A stretch of DNA of 64,000 nucleotides from Acinetobacter baumannii (GTDB taxonomy: Bacteria > Pseudomonadota > Gammaproteobacteria > Pseudomonadales > Moraxellaceae). The stretch is taken from the NCBI RefSeq assembly GCF_009759685.1, contig NZ_CP046654.1, forward strand, positions 3,658,001-3,722,000, in the 5' to 3' direction. The notes under the pieces are model-generated. The model searched no databases, was not told where the DNA came from, and saw only the letters and a list, made by a program, of their open reading frames with translations. Below are positions 45,860-55,762 of this stretch, piece by piece. The position numbers and the translations under genes are program-made. Positions within the stretch are counted from its first letter, which is position 1, and each line of letters starts with the position of its first letter.

Positions 45860-45883
45860 AAAACGCCCTTCGGGGCGTTTTTT
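45860..45883 (+). terminator. Hairpin terminator between recA and recX
   Basis: Stem AAAACGCCC / GGGCGTTTT with loop TTCG and a T run. It lies between the two genes, so recX is probably transcribed mainly by read-through. Confidence 0.88.
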
Positions 45884-45897
45884 ACAAGGAATTTTAT

Positions 45898-46380
45898 ATG
45901 TTCAAAAGAAACGATGAGCAATCTCAGCAGCGCCCTCCTCTTACTGGCCAACGTTTACGCTCATATGCTTTTGCTTTACTCACTCGCCGAGATTACTCTA
46001 AAGCAGAGCTTATCGAGAAATTAGCTCGTTATGCACAAAATATAGAAGAAGTAAAACAACTGGTTGAGGAGTTATCTGAACAAAATTACCAGAGTGATCA
46101 ACGTGTTGCTGAGCAAATGCTAGCAAGCCAAATTCGTAAAGGTAAAGGGCCGAAACGAATTCAACAAGCTTTAAAAACTAAACAAATTGAAAATGATTTA
46201 ATTGCAGATGAAATTCAAGAAATTGATTGGGTAGAACAGGCTTATCAACTTAAAGTTAAAAAATTTGGAGAAGCTGTAGAGAAAGATCCAAAACTTAAAG
46301 CAAAACAGATCAGATTCTTACAATATAGAGGATTTGATTTAGATGTAATTTTAAAAGCAATCCAAAGAAAATTGGATTAA
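45898..46380 (+). CDS. recX: RecA regulator RecX
   Basis: A 160-residue helical protein of the RecX family, which inhibits RecA filament growth. It has the family core RSYAFALLTRRDYSKAELIEKLARYAQ and LSEQNYQSDQRVAEQMLASQIRKGKGPKRIQQALKTK, and the repeated three-helix pattern. AAGGA upstream supports ATG 45898. It follows recA by 53 bases, as in many gammaproteobacteria. The 3' end faces the convergent 4.5S RNA gene 6 bases beyond the stop. Confidence 0.93.
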   Translation: MFKRNDEQSQQRPPLTGQRLRSYAFALLTRRDYSKAELIEKLARYAQNIEEVKQLVEELSEQNYQSDQRVAEQMLASQIRKGKGPKRIQQALKTKQIENDLIADEIQEIDWVEQAYQLKVKKFGEAVEKDPKLKAKQIRFLQYRGFDLDVILKAIQRKLD

Positions 46381-46386
46381 AAGAAT

Positions 46387-46487
<101 letters not shown>

Positions 46488-46511
46488 AGCGGGGCTACCA
46501 TTGCAAAACAA

Positions 46512-46539
46512 AGTATAGAGATTTTTAAAAGAGTTGCAA
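46512..46539 (-). promoter_or_regulatory. Probable sigma-70 promoter of the 4.5S RNA gene
   Basis: On the minus strand -35 TTGCAA (46534-46539) and -10 TATACT (46512-46517) are separated by 16 bases. The start would be near 46505, about 18 bases before the mature RNA, implying 5' trimming. Confidence 0.6.
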
Positions 46540-46807
46540 CCCTTCTCTGCCTTTTTCGGCAAGTTTCTGTTTCGATTGATTAATTCCTCAGCAAAAATAG
46601 CTTTAAACCCCAAAAATGTAATTTCTTGAGCTTATGCTCTTTTCTTATTTTGCATAAAATATGCTTGAAGATTGTAAACTATCCTTGCATTTAAACTGTT
46701 AACTGCTTTAATTGCATTGATCAATGAAAAACCTTAGATATTTAGAGAATTGTTTTTTATATTCCTGTGTCAAGGTGGCTTTTATATAAAATTATGGATT
46801 TATACAC
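46540..46807. other. Gap between the 4.5S RNA promoter and ybgF
   Basis: About 270 bases of AT-rich sequence with a short GCC/GGC hairpin (near 46549-46560) and no convincing ORF. It should contain the ybgF promoter. Confidence 0.35.
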
Positions 46808-47692
46808 ATGCAAATGAAGAAGCATTCTTTATTATTTATTGCCTTAATGAGCACCACTTCTCTATACGCAAATATCCCTATCGAGTCTCGTGGTTTAAGT
46901 CAAAATGATGGTAGTGCATCTAATACTTCTTCAAGCAATATTTCAGTTCCTACAAATTTAAACTGGGAACTCATGCAAAAAAACCAACAATTAGAAAATG
47001 ATATTCGTACATTAAGAGGTCAGCTTGAAGAACAAGCTAATGATATTGAGCAATTAAAGAAAGATCTAGCAAACCGATATACCGATTTAGATCAACGTTT
47101 AGAATTATTACACCAAAAAGTTGACCCTGACAGTGCTACACAAGACGATAGTTCAAATACAACGTCCGATAACACTACTCCTGCTAGTGCACCAGCCCCT
47201 CAAACCACAGAGAGTAATAAAGTAGCTGCAGTACCAGCCACACAAACTTCTGAGCAGCAGCCTAGCGCACTAACAACCACTACTCAACCAGCACCAGCTG
47301 CTGCGCAAAACCAGTCAAATTCCCTCGAATTAGAAAAAGCTGCTTATACTGTAGCTTTAGATGCATATAAACAAGGTGGTGCTAAAAAAGCAATTGCTCC
47401 AATGCAAAACTTTATAAAAAACCATCCTAATAGTATCTATACAGGTAATGCTTATTTTTGGTTAGCCGAGTTTCATTTAGCCACAGATCCAGTAAATTAT
47501 AATGAAGCAAAGAAAAACTATAATGTCGTAGCGAACCAATACCCAAATTCAAGTAAAGCACCTCGAGCATTGTACCAACTTTATAGTATCGCTAAAGATG
47601 TTGATAAGAATACTGTGTCAGCAAATCAATACAAGAATAAGTTACTTAGCCAATATTCAAAGTCTGAAGAAGCAAAATTCTTTAACAAATAA
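46808..47692 (+). CDS. ybgF: Tol-Pal cell division coordinator CpoB/YbgF-like
   Basis: A 294-residue periplasmic protein with a signal peptide (about 1-22, ending LYA). A coiled-coil region for trimer formation follows (about 52-108, LMQKNQQLENDIRTLRGQLEEQ... LEQLKK). Then comes a low-complexity Thr/Pro/Ala-rich linker (about 110-175). A TPR-like C-terminal domain (about 178-292, YTVALDAYKQGGAKKAIAPMQNFIKNHPNSIY... NAYFWLAE) is typical of YbgF. It normally sits at the end of the tol-pal operon; here it is alone. ATG 46814 is an alternative start. Confidence 0.85.
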   Translation: MQMKKHSLLFIALMSTTSLYANIPIESRGLSQNDGSASNTSSSNISVPTNLNWELMQKNQQLENDIRTLRGQLEEQANDIEQLKKDLANRYTDLDQRLELLHQKVDPDSATQDDSSNTTSDNTTPASAPAPQTTESNKVAAVPATQTSEQQPSALTTTTQPAPAAAQNQSNSLELEKAAYTVALDAYKQGGAKKAIAPMQNFIKNHPNSIYTGNAYFWLAEFHLATDPVNYNEAKKNYNVVANQYPNSSKAPRALYQLYSIAKDVDKNTVSANQYKNKLLSQYSKSEEAKFFNK

Positions 47693-47701
47693 TTTAGACA
47701 T

Positions 47702-47737
47702 AAAAAAAAGACACTGTTAAAACAGTGTCTTTTTTTA
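47702..47737. terminator. Bidirectional terminator between ybgF and lpxA
   Basis: Stem GACACTGTT / AACAGTGTC with a 2-base loop, flanked by an A run and a T run. It serves both convergent transcripts. Confidence 0.93.
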
Positions 47738-47748
47738 TGTCTTCTTGA

Positions 47749-48537
47749 TTAGCGCACAATTCCACGCTCTGATTGTTCAAGAGAATCAATCAAGAGTTGA
47801 GCTTCTGGAACTGAAGGTAAAATTTCACTTTTAATTTGGTCAATAGCTTGAACAGAAGTTAATCCAGATTTAAATATCAATTTATAAGCTTCTCTTAAGC
47901 CTTGAATTGTATTTTTAGACCAACCTTTTCTTCGCATACCTTCAATATTTATACCAAACGCATGTGCAGGGTTACCAGACGCCATCACATAGGCTGGAAC
48001 ATCTTTAAGGATCAAAGAAGCCCCACCAATCATGCTATAAGAATCGATCTTACAGAATTGATGAATTCCAGAATTACCACCTACAATAACGTGATCACCA
48101 ATATGTACATGTCCAGCGACACCTACATTATTAGCAAAGATATTATGGTCACCTACGATACAATCATGTGCAATATGTGTATTTACCATTAATAGGTTAT
48201 GACTACCTATCTTGGTTAATGCATTATCTTGCACCGTACCTCTATGTAAGCTGCAATGTTCGCGAATTAGATTATTGTTACCAATTTCAAGCCACGTTTC
48301 TTCACCTTTATATTTGAGGTCTTGGCAAACTTCGCCAACACTTGCAAATTGAAAGATTTCGTTATTTTGGCCAATTCTGGTAAAACCACCTACAACCACA
48401 TGAGAATGTAATTTAGTACCAGCACCAATAGTCACTTGGGGACCAATAATACAATAAGGTCCTATTTGAACATCTGAAGCAATCACTGCAGATGGATCAA
48501 TAATGGCGGTAGAATGGATTAAATCGTGATTGCTCAT
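47749..48537 (-). CDS. lpxA: UDP-N-acetylglucosamine acyltransferase LpxA
   Basis: A 262-residue left-handed beta-helix enzyme, first step of lipid A synthesis: transfers a 3-hydroxyacyl chain from ACP to UDP-GlcNAc. Hexapeptide repeats run from about residue 10 to 190 (IGPYCIIGPQVTIG...), with catalytic His in MVNTHIAHDC, and the C-terminal GINIEGMRRKGWS is the LpxA signature. It overlaps fabZ by 4 bases and ends the envelope cluster; the lpxB gene that often follows is not here. In A. baumannii, loss of lpxA can cause colistin resistance by removing lipooligosaccharide. Confidence 0.96.
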   Translation of the reverse strand: MSNHDLIHSTAIIDPSAVIASDVQIGPYCIIGPQVTIGAGTKLHSHVVVGGFTRIGQNNEIFQFASVGEVCQDLKYKGEETWLEIGNNNLIREHCSLHRGTVQDNALTKIGSHNLLMVNTHIAHDCIVGDHNIFANNVGVAGHVHIGDHVIVGGNSGIHQFCKIDSYSMIGGASLILKDVPAYVMASGNPAHAFGINIEGMRRKGWSKNTIQGLREAYKLIFKSGLTSVQAIDQIKSEILPSVPEAQLLIDSLEQSERGIVR

Positions 48538-49019
48538 GCCTGCTCTGTTTTTTGGTGTGAAATCATAATCTCAGCGGTTGCTGCTACAATGCCGTCAACG
48601 CTAGCTGTACAATTGTATTTGTAGATACCGCGCTTCTGCATTACCAACTCAGATTTTAATACAAGTTGATCACCTGCAACTACTTGTTTTTTAAATCTAA
48701 CTCTTTCTGCACCAGCAAACAGGAATAATGAACCTGGTTTTGGCGTTTCATTGTTCATAATAAAACCAAGAACGCCTGAAACTTGAGCTAATGCTTCAAC
48801 AATGAGAACACCAGGCATAATTGGATATTCTGGGAAATGCCCTTGTAGGAACTCTTCATTGATAGAAACATTTTTATAACCAACAATACTATTGTCAGTA
48901 ACTTCAGTCACACGATCAACCAATAAGAATGGGTAACGATGCGGCAAATATTGACGAATCGTTTGAATCTGCATTGGTAATTCAGGGATGGCAAATTTAG
49001 GTGTAGTAGACTCGGTCAT
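48534..49019 (-). CDS. fabZ: 3-hydroxyacyl-ACP dehydratase FabZ
   Basis: A 161-residue hot-dog-fold dehydratase that removes water from 3-hydroxyacyl-ACP in fatty acid synthesis. The active-site segment LQGHFPEYPIMPGVLIVEALAQVSG holds the catalytic His and Glu. It competes with LpxA and LpxD for the same 3-hydroxyacyl-ACP, and lies between lpxD and lpxA as in E. coli. It is 6 bases from lpxD and overlaps lpxA. Confidence 0.97.
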   Translation of the reverse strand: MTESTTPKFAIPELPMQIQTIRQYLPHRYPFLLVDRVTEVTDNSIVGYKNVSINEEFLQGHFPEYPIMPGVLIVEALAQVSGVLGFIMNNETPKPGSLFLFAGAERVRFKKQVVAGDQLVLKSELVMQKRGIYKYNCTASVDGIVAATAEIMISHQKTEQA

Positions 49020-49025
49020 AATATT

Positions 49026-50096
49026 CTATTTACGCAAATTAAAAGTTGATTCAAGAGACTCTATTTGAGCTTGTATATGATCAAGTCGTTTAGTGATTTG
49101 GGTCAATGGCACATCTGCTAATTGTCGCAAGCGTACAATCGTCTTTTTCCAATGATTATTTTCAAATAATCCGGTTCCCGAAGAGTAAGTTCCAGCTTCA
49201 GAAATATTTTTTGTGACCATTGACATTCCAGTCAAAGTCACATTATCAGCAATTGAAAGGTGTCCTGCCACTCCACACGCCCCAGCTAGAATACAGTTTT
49301 TGCCAATTTTTGTACTTCCGGCAATACCGCACTTCGCTGCAATAGCAGTATTTGAACCAATATGGACGTTATGTGCAATTTGCACAAGGTTATCAATAAT
49401 AACCCCATCTTCCAAAATTGTATTATCAAGTGCGCCTCTATCAATACTACAATTTGATCCAATTCGGACATCATTTCCAATTAAAACTGAACCTAATTGA
49501 GCAATACGATGCCACTTTCCTTGATATGGAGCAAAACCAAAACCTTCTCCACCAATGACAGTACTTGAATGAATACGGACGCGATCTCGTAATTTAGAAC
49601 CACCTGTAATAGTGACATGAGAATCAATAAAACAGTCTTTTCCAACTTCTACATTATCATCAAGTTTGGTATGTGACTGAATGACGGTATTATCGCCAAC
49701 TACACAATTCTCACCAATAACCACATAGTGACCAATATAAGCAGTTTCGGAAATAACAGCAGATGGATGAATTTGGGCAGTGCTTTCTATGCCTGTTGAG
49801 CTAATCTTTTTATCAAATACATGGGTAAGGATTGCAAACGCAAGATAGGGATTATCAACAATAATAAAATTATCTTTTTCAGGAAGATGTTCTTTTAAAG
49901 CTGCGGTAACAATGTAAGCGCCCGCACGACTTACTTTAGCTTGATCAAGATGTTTCTCACCATTCACAAAAGTAAGATGGTTAACCTCTGCATTTTCCAA
50001 ACTCGCCAAGTTTGAAAATTGAAGACTACCTTCACCAATTAGCTCACCTTTAACAAGGTGAGCTAATTCATCTAAACGATATTGTTGCACTTTCAT
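49026..50096 (-). CDS. lpxD: UDP-3-O-acylglucosamine N-acyltransferase LpxD
   Basis: A 356-residue enzyme for the third step of lipid A synthesis. An N-terminal uridine-binding domain (about 1-100) precedes a hexapeptide beta-helix (about 105-300), with [33 protein letters not shown] and the catalytic His region [14 protein letters not shown]-terminal helix ([16 protein letters not shown]) ends it. It is in the usual skp-lpxD-fabZ-lpxA order, 4 bases after skp. Confidence 0.96.
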
Positions 50097-50100
50097 TAAT

Positions 50101-50604
50101 TTATTTCATTGAATTAACCTTTTGTATCATTTTATCAGTTAAATCATACTTAGCGTCATAGGCAACAGTCGAATTTTTATTCAAAATAAAGTCAAGATTA
50201 TTTTCTTTTCGTAATTGCTCAGCAGCTTGCTTAACTCTAGTCTCAAAAGTTGTATTCATACTTTGTAAACTCGTTTGAACTCTTGACTGTAAGCCTTGCT
50301 GTGTTGAATTAAACTCATTTAATTTCGATTGATACTGAGATTGTAATTTTTTAATCTCATCTTCTTTCATTTTTTGGCCTTGAGTCTGCGCTTGACGTTG
50401 AAGTCCTTCTAACTCTTTACCTAATTGCTCAAGCTTAGTTGTAGTTGGTTTCACAGACTGGTTTAAGCTTGCATTTTGCTGTTTCAAATAAGTACTACTT
50501 TCAACAACTTTAGCAAGATCAATTACCCCATAACCAGCTGCATTAGCTGCTACTGAAGCTACTGTCAGGCCTAACCCTAACATTAATTTATTTAATTTAT
50601 TCAT
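50101..50604 (-). CDS. skp: Periplasmic chaperone Skp/OmpH
   Basis: A 167-residue periplasmic chaperone that holds unfolded outer membrane proteins between Sec and BAM. It has a signal peptide (about 1-22, ending ANA). The mature start [19 protein letters not shown] is followed by long charged helices forming the trimer's arms (about 45-130, [21 protein letters not shown]). ATG 50604 with AAAGAG upstream is preferred; the longer frame adds an unlikely extra N-terminus. It sits between bamA and lpxD as in many proteobacteria. Confidence 0.9.
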
Positions 50605-50645
50605 GTAAATCTCTTTCCTTATTTCGTTATGCAAAAAGATCGTAC

Positions 50646-53171
50646 TTAGAAAGTACGACCAATTTCAAACTGAATTTCTTTAGTTTCATCACCCGGTTTA
50701 TCATTTAACGGGAATGCATAGCTAAGTGACAATGGACCAATCATGGTAATCCAGGTTACACCAACACCCACACTATAACGTAAGTTACCTAAATCAAATC
50801 CATAATTATCTTCACAATATTTTCTAACATCCGTAATGGTCTGGCCATTAATCTTCATACCTTTGTTGCCATAAACAGAGTTATCAATATTACATTTAGT
50901 ATCAAAAACCTGACCGCCTTCGGCAAAAAGAACAGGACGTACTTGTCGAGTCCAGTCACCTTTAAATGGCATTGGTAAAACCAACTCTGTACCAAATTGG
51001 ACCAGAGCATTGCCACCTACTTCTTCAGGAGAACTATCATTTTGCTTAGTTTCTTGTAGATTTACACTTGGATATTTAGGTCCTAGGGTACTGTTGTCAT
51101 AGCCTCGAACAGAACCGTAACCGCCTGCATAGAAGTTTTTATAGAATGGCAAATCATTACCATAACCTAACTTACCATAACCACGAAGTACAAAGCCGGT
51201 ACTGCCGATAGGGAAAAATGCTTGAGTATCATAAGTTACTTTTTGATAATCAACATCGCTACCTGGTAAACCAATTTCAAGACCTACACGATGAGACATA
51301 CCTGACGTTGGGAAAATTGGTCTGTTTAAAGTGTTATAAGACCAACCCAAGTTCAAGTTATAAGTAAAGAATTCCCCTTCAAAAGCATTATCATATGTTT
51401 CTTCGGGGACCTTACATTCCCCCTTCTCGGTATCATATTGAGAATCACCATTTGCATCTGTTGGGCAATATGTACCTTTACTAGTTGCCTTACCACCATT
51501 TGCCAATAAGTAATCACGTACATATGTAGAAACATAAGGACCTGTGGTTACTTTAGTGTTATCAACGCCCACCGAAGCACTTAAACTTTGATTTTCGTCA
51601 ATTGGGTAACCAAAACTTAAACTACCACCGAAACTATCCGTTACATAGTTGTTAACGTTATAGTCATCATTTAGCTTCGTTTTACGATAATAGACGTTAT
51701 AACCGCGGCTTACTCCATCAATGGTAAAGTAAGGGTCAGTAACACTTAAGTTATAATAGTCTTGAGTTTCAGAACGAGATAAGTCAATTGCAACTCGGTT
51801 ACCTGTACCCATAAAGTTAGTTTGACTAAGTCCTGCTTGGAACGTAATACCACCACTTTGCGAATAACCGACCGCTAATGTAGTAGTACCTGAATGTTGT
51901 TCTTCAACATTTACGTTTAAGTCAACTTGGTCTGGAGAGTTTGGAATACGAGCAGGTTTAATATCAACGGTTTTAAAGAAACCTGTACGCTCTAAACGAA
52001 CTTTAGATAAGTCAATTTTTTCATTGCTCGCTAATGCACCTTCCATCTGACGCATTTCACGACGTAATACTTCATCAGAAGTTTTGCTATTACCAGTAAA
52101 ATTAATACGACGTACGGTAACTTGTTGACCTGGATTCACATAATAATTTAAGTCAACAACGCCAGTTTCATTATTAATCTGCGGCACAATATTTACATCT
52201 GCAAAGTAATAACCTGCATTACCATACTTACGTAAAAGTAATTGCTTAACTGCATTTACTTTTTCTTGTGAATAGGTATCACCATCTTTATAAATTTTTA
52301 ATGCTTGTAATTCTTCAGGCTTATAAAGTGCATCACCTAAGAATTTAGTTTGACCAAATTTAAATTGGCTACCTTCATCAACAGCAACCTCAATAAAGAT
52401 ATGCTTTTTATCTTCACTAATATTGAGTTGGGAATTATTAATATTAAAATTAATATAGCCTTTGTTAAGGTACATGGCACGTAAAGCTTCAAGGCTTGCA
52501 GCCATTTTTTCACGTGCATAACGGTCATTACGTGTGACTACAGAAGCCCAACCACTTTCTTTAACTGCAAATGCTTGTTTAATTTCACTGTCTTTAAAAA
52601 CAGTATTACCAATTACATTAATATCAAAGACTTTTGCCGGCGTTCCTTCATTAAAATTAATTTTTAATTCAACGCGGTTATTTGGACGAGCAACTGTATC
52701 AACTGTAACATCAGCATCGTAACGGCCTTGTTGAGTATATTGTTGCTCTAATTCTGTCTCAATGGTTTGCAAAGCAGATTTCTTAAAAACCTCACCCTCA
52801 GCAATACCCATTTTTTTAAGGCCTTGTTCTAAAGCCTCTTTGGGAATAAGTTTATTACCCTTAAATTCAAGCTTTGAAATAATTGGGCGCTCAATAACAT
52901 TAAAAACCAAAGTATCATTTTCTTTTGATGCTTTAATATCATCAAAAAGTCCAGTGGCATACAATGTTCGAATTGCTTCGGCGATCATCGGTTCATTAAC
53001 GCGATCGCCACTGTTGATTGGCAACATGGTATAAACATTTGCAGGGGTAAGACGGACCAACCCGTTTACACGAATATCTCTAACAACGAAATCATCAGCT
53101 GCATATGCTTGTTGTACCGCTGCCATAGCGCTAACAAGTGCCAAAGGCATTAAAAAATGTGTGTGCCGCAT
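50646..53171 (-). CDS. bamA: Outer membrane protein assembly factor BamA
   Basis: An 841-residue outer membrane protein of the Omp85 family that folds other beta-barrels. It has a signal peptide (about 1-24, ending AYA). Five POTRA domains span about 25-430, starting FVVRDIRVNGLVRLTPANVY. The barrel includes the VRGYDNSTLGPK motif of loop 6 and the terminal strand ending EIGRTF, with C-terminal Phe. ATG 53171 is the expected start; the 19-codon longer frame would spoil the signal peptide. It follows rseP by 37 bases. Confidence 0.97.
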   Translation of the reverse strand: MRHTHFLMPLALVSAMAAVQQAYAADDFVVRDIRVNGLVRLTPANVYTMLPINSGDRVNEPMIAEAIRTLYATGLFDDIKASKENDTLVFNVIERPIISKLEFKGNKLIPKEALEQGLKKMGIAEGEVFKKSALQTIETELEQQYTQQGRYDADVTVDTVARPNNRVELKINFNEGTPAKVFDINVIGNTVFKDSEIKQAFAVKESGWASVVTRNDRYAREKMAASLEALRAMYLNKGYINFNINNSQLNISEDKKHIFIEVAVDEGSQFKFGQTKFLGDALYKPEELQALKIYKDGDTYSQEKVNAVKQLLLRKYGNAGYYFADVNIVPQINNETGVVDLNYYVNPGQQVTVRRINFTGNSKTSDEVLRREMRQMEGALASNEKIDLSKVRLERTGFFKTVDIKPARIPNSPDQVDLNVNVEEQHSGTTTLAVGYSQSGGITFQAGLSQTNFMGTGNRVAIDLSRSETQDYYNLSVTDPYFTIDGVSRGYNVYYRKTKLNDDYNVNNYVTDSFGGSLSFGYPIDENQSLSASVGVDNTKVTTGPYVSTYVRDYLLANGGKATSKGTYCPTDANGDSQYDTEKGECKVPEETYDNAFEGEFFTYNLNLGWSYNTLNRPIFPTSGMSHRVGLEIGLPGSDVDYQKVTYDTQAFFPIGSTGFVLRGYGKLGYGNDLPFYKNFYAGGYGSVRGYDNSTLGPKYPSVNLQETKQNDSSPEEVGGNALVQFGTELVLPMPFKGDWTRQVRPVLFAEGGQVFDTKCNIDNSVYGNKGMKINGQTITDVRKYCEDNYGFDLGNLRYSVGVGVTWITMIGPLSLSYAFPLNDKPGDETKEIQFEIGRTF

Positions 53172-53208
53172 GCCAGTTTTTTCCAGTAAGTTATAAATCC
53201 ATATACGT

Positions 53209-54564
53209 TTACAAACGCATAAAGTCATTAAATAAAGCTAAAAGCATCATACTACCGAGCAGTACCATACCAATTTTTAGACCAAACATTTGTATTTGTT
53301 CAGAAACAGGCTTCCCACGAATAGCTTCAATAATGTAATACACTAGATGACCACCATCTAACATTGGAATTGGTAATAAGTTTAAAATTCCAAGACTTAC
53401 ACTCATTAAAGCCATAAAAGAGATAAAGGTTTCCCAACCCATTTCTGCACTTTGGCCAGCTACTTTTGCAATGGTAATTGGCCCAGAAAGATTTTCTAAT
53501 CCAATTAGTCCCTTAACCATTTTTACTATTGAATTCAAAATCATGCTAGAGATTTGGCCAGTTTTATCAAGTGCCATTTCAAAAGCTTGTATTGGAGTAT
53601 ATTGAATTGTTTGCTTATATTCGTCAGGAATTGTAATTTTTCCAGCATCACTTTTTACACCAAGTACTCCATTTACCTGCCCCATGCTATCACGCTTACC
53701 TTGTGGCATAACTTGTAAATGTACTAGTTGTTCATGACGTAAGACATCAATCTTAAGTAACTTTTCTGGGGAACGCTGGACAACTTCTACCACGTCGAAC
53801 CAATCTTTCATAGGCTGGCCATCAATCGCAACAATACGATCGCCCACTTTCATCCCTTGACGAATCGCCGCACCATCTTCCGTTAACTCTGTTACAACAG
53901 CAGGAATCACAGGTCGATAAGGTAAGAAACCTAATACGTCCAGTGCAGATTCATTTTGATTTTTTAAAAAATCTTTAATTGGTAATACAAAATTTTTTTC
54001 GGAACCAGCACGGTCCACATCAATATTTACAGTACCTGTTTCCCCAACTCGATCAATCAAAGCAAAGTTTAGCTTTTCCCATGTTGTTGTCTCTTTCCCA
54101 TCAACAGCAATAATTTTGTCACCTACATGTAACTGGGCTGCTGCAGCTGGAGAGTTTGGAATAATTTTGCCAATTTTAGTATTTAATTGTTCTTGGGCTG
54201 GTAAAAACAAAATCCAAAAGAGGAGTACGGCAAAAATCAAGTTAATTAATGGTCCAGCAGCAACAATCGCTATACGTTTCCACGGTTTTTGCCGGTTAAA
54301 AGCATATGGTAGATCTTGTTCTGCCACATTACCTTCTCGCTCGTCCAACATTTTGACATAGCCGCCTAAAGGTAAGGCAGAAAGCTGATATTTAATACCA
54401 GACTTCTTAGACGTCCATTTCAGTAAAATTGGTCCAAACCCAATTGAGTAAACTAAAACTTTAACACCAAGTTTTCGCGCAACCCAGTAATGGCCAAACT
54501 CATGGATTGCAATTAGAGGCCCAAGTAAAAGAGCTGCCGCTGCAATCATAAACAGTGCATTCAT
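53209..54564 (-). CDS. rseP: Site-2 protease RseP
   Basis: A 451-residue inner membrane zinc protease that cuts the membrane anchor of anti-sigma factors (RseA in E. coli). The zinc motif HEFGH is at residues 21-25. Two PDZ domains lie at about 115-280 (PNSPAAAAQLHVGDKIIAVDGKE and GAAIRQGMKVGDRIVAIDG), and the second zinc ligand is in LNLLPIPMLDGGHLVYYIIE. ATG 54564 has GGAGG ideally spaced within the end of dxr, so it is chosen over ATG 54576. It starts 1 base beyond the dxr stop. Confidence 0.95.
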   Translation of the reverse strand: MNALFMIAAAALLLGPLIAIHEFGHYWVARKLGVKVLVYSIGFGPILLKWTSKKSGIKYQLSALPLGGYVKMLDEREGNVAEQDLPYAFNRQKPWKRIAIVAAGPLINLIFAVLLFWILFLPAQEQLNTKIGKIIPNSPAAAAQLHVGDKIIAVDGKETTTWEKLNFALIDRVGETGTVNIDVDRAGSEKNFVLPIKDFLKNQNESALDVLGFLPYRPVIPAVVTELTEDGAAIRQGMKVGDRIVAIDGQPMKDWFDVVEVVQRSPEKLLKIDVLRHEQLVHLQVMPQGKRDSMGQVNGVLGVKSDAGKITIPDEYKQTIQYTPIQAFEMALDKTGQISSMILNSIVKMVKGLIGLENLSGPITIAKVAGQSAEMGWETFISFMALMSVSLGILNLLPIPMLDGGHLVYYIIEAIRGKPVSEQIQMFGLKIGMVLLGSMMLLALFNDFMRL

Positions 54565-54565
54565 T

Positions 54566-55762
54566 TCAGCCTCCAATACTTGATATATATTGCTGAGCTA
54601 CAGATCGGGCCACTTTATCTTTATCTAAAATGCACTCGATGCTTTCAGCCGCTGCATTCTCTAATTTTTCCAAAGTATGCTCTACCACTTGCGGAATACT
54701 TGTAAATCCAATCCTTTCCATTAAGAATGCTTCAACTGCAATTTCATTAGCTGCATTCAAAATGGTTGGTGCCAAACCTCCCGCACGCATTGCTTGTCTA
54801 GCCAAATTTAATGCAAGAAATTTTTGGGTATCCGGTGCCTGAAAATTAAGTTGAGAATACTCAAATAAATCTAAAGCAGGAACATTAGTTTGTAAACGCT
54901 CAGGCCATGCCAATGCATGTGCAATCGGAGTACACATATCCGGGTTACCCATTTGTGCTAATGTTGAACCATCAACATACTGCACCATAGAGTGAATGAT
55001 ACTTTGTGGATGAACAACAACTGTAACAAAATGTTCAGATATTGAAAATAAATGACAAGCCTCTATTAACTCTAACCCTTTATTCATAAGAGTAGCTGAG
55101 TCAACCGAAATTTTTTGTCCCATTGACCAGTTTGGATGTTTACATGCTTGTTGCGGCGTTACATGAGTCAATTGTTCTAAGGAGTGATTTAAAAAGGGAC
55201 CACCAGATGCTGTAAGCAATATTTTAGATACACCTAGCTGTGGTTGCCCTGTTCTATCTGCTTGTAAATAATTATGAGGTAATGATTGGAAAATTGCATT
55301 ATGTTCAGAATCAACTGGCAATAACAATGCCTGATGATCACGAGCAGCTTGCATCATGATTTCACCAGACATAACTAATGCTTCTTTATTGGCAAGTAGT
55401 ACTCGTTTACCTGCCTTAACAGCCGCTAAAGTTGGCAACAGCCCAGCTGCCCCTACAATTGCAGCCATAACAATATCCACATCTGTATGAGATGCGATAT
55501 CGACTAAACCCTCTTGCCCAGCTAAAACATCAATATCCGATATATTTTGCTGAGCAAATAGTGTTTTTAGTTCAGCTATTTTCTGTTCAGGAACAACAAC
55601 AACTTTAGGTCGAAACTGTTTGCAGATTTCAACAAGTTCAGAAATTCGACTATGCGCCGAAACTGCAAAGACTGAATACTTATCTGGATGTTGACCTAAA
55701 ATTTTTAAGGTACTTCGTCCAATAGAACCGGTTACACCCAATATGCAAACAGATTGTGTCAT
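54566..55762 (-). CDS. dxr: 1-deoxy-D-xylulose 5-phosphate reductoisomerase
   Basis: A 398-residue NADPH enzyme, second step of the MEP isoprenoid pathway and the target of fosmidomycin. NADPH-binding GVTGSIGRSTL is at about residues 9-19. LLPVDSEHNAIFQSL holds the metal-binding Asp and Glu. LTASGGPFLNH is the flexible active-site loop, and MGQKISVDSATLMNKGLELIEA is a family signature. It abuts cdsA and rseP, so it is inside the operon. Confidence 0.97.
   Translation of the reverse strand: MTQSVCILGVTGSIGRSTLKILGQHPDKYSVFAVSAHSRISELVEICKQFRPKVVVVPEQKIAELKTLFAQQNISDIDVLAGQEGLVDIASHTDVDIVMAAIVGAAGLLPTLAAVKAGKRVLLANKEALVMSGEIMMQAARDHQALLLPVDSEHNAIFQSLPHNYLQADRTGQPQLGVSKILLTASGGPFLNHSLEQLTHVTPQQACKHPNWSMGQKISVDSATLMNKGLELIEACHLFSISEHFVTVVVHPQSIIHSMVQYVDGSTLAQMGNPDMCTPIAHALAWPERLQTNVPALDLFEYSQLNFQAPDTQKFLALNLARQAMRAGGLAPTILNAANEIAVEAFLMERIGFTSIPQVVEHTLEKLENAAAESIECILDKDKVARSVAQQYISSIGG

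Noticed and set aside
53172..53228. Longer N-terminus of BamA
   Set aside because: It would place 19 residues before a normal signal peptide and run into the end of rseP.
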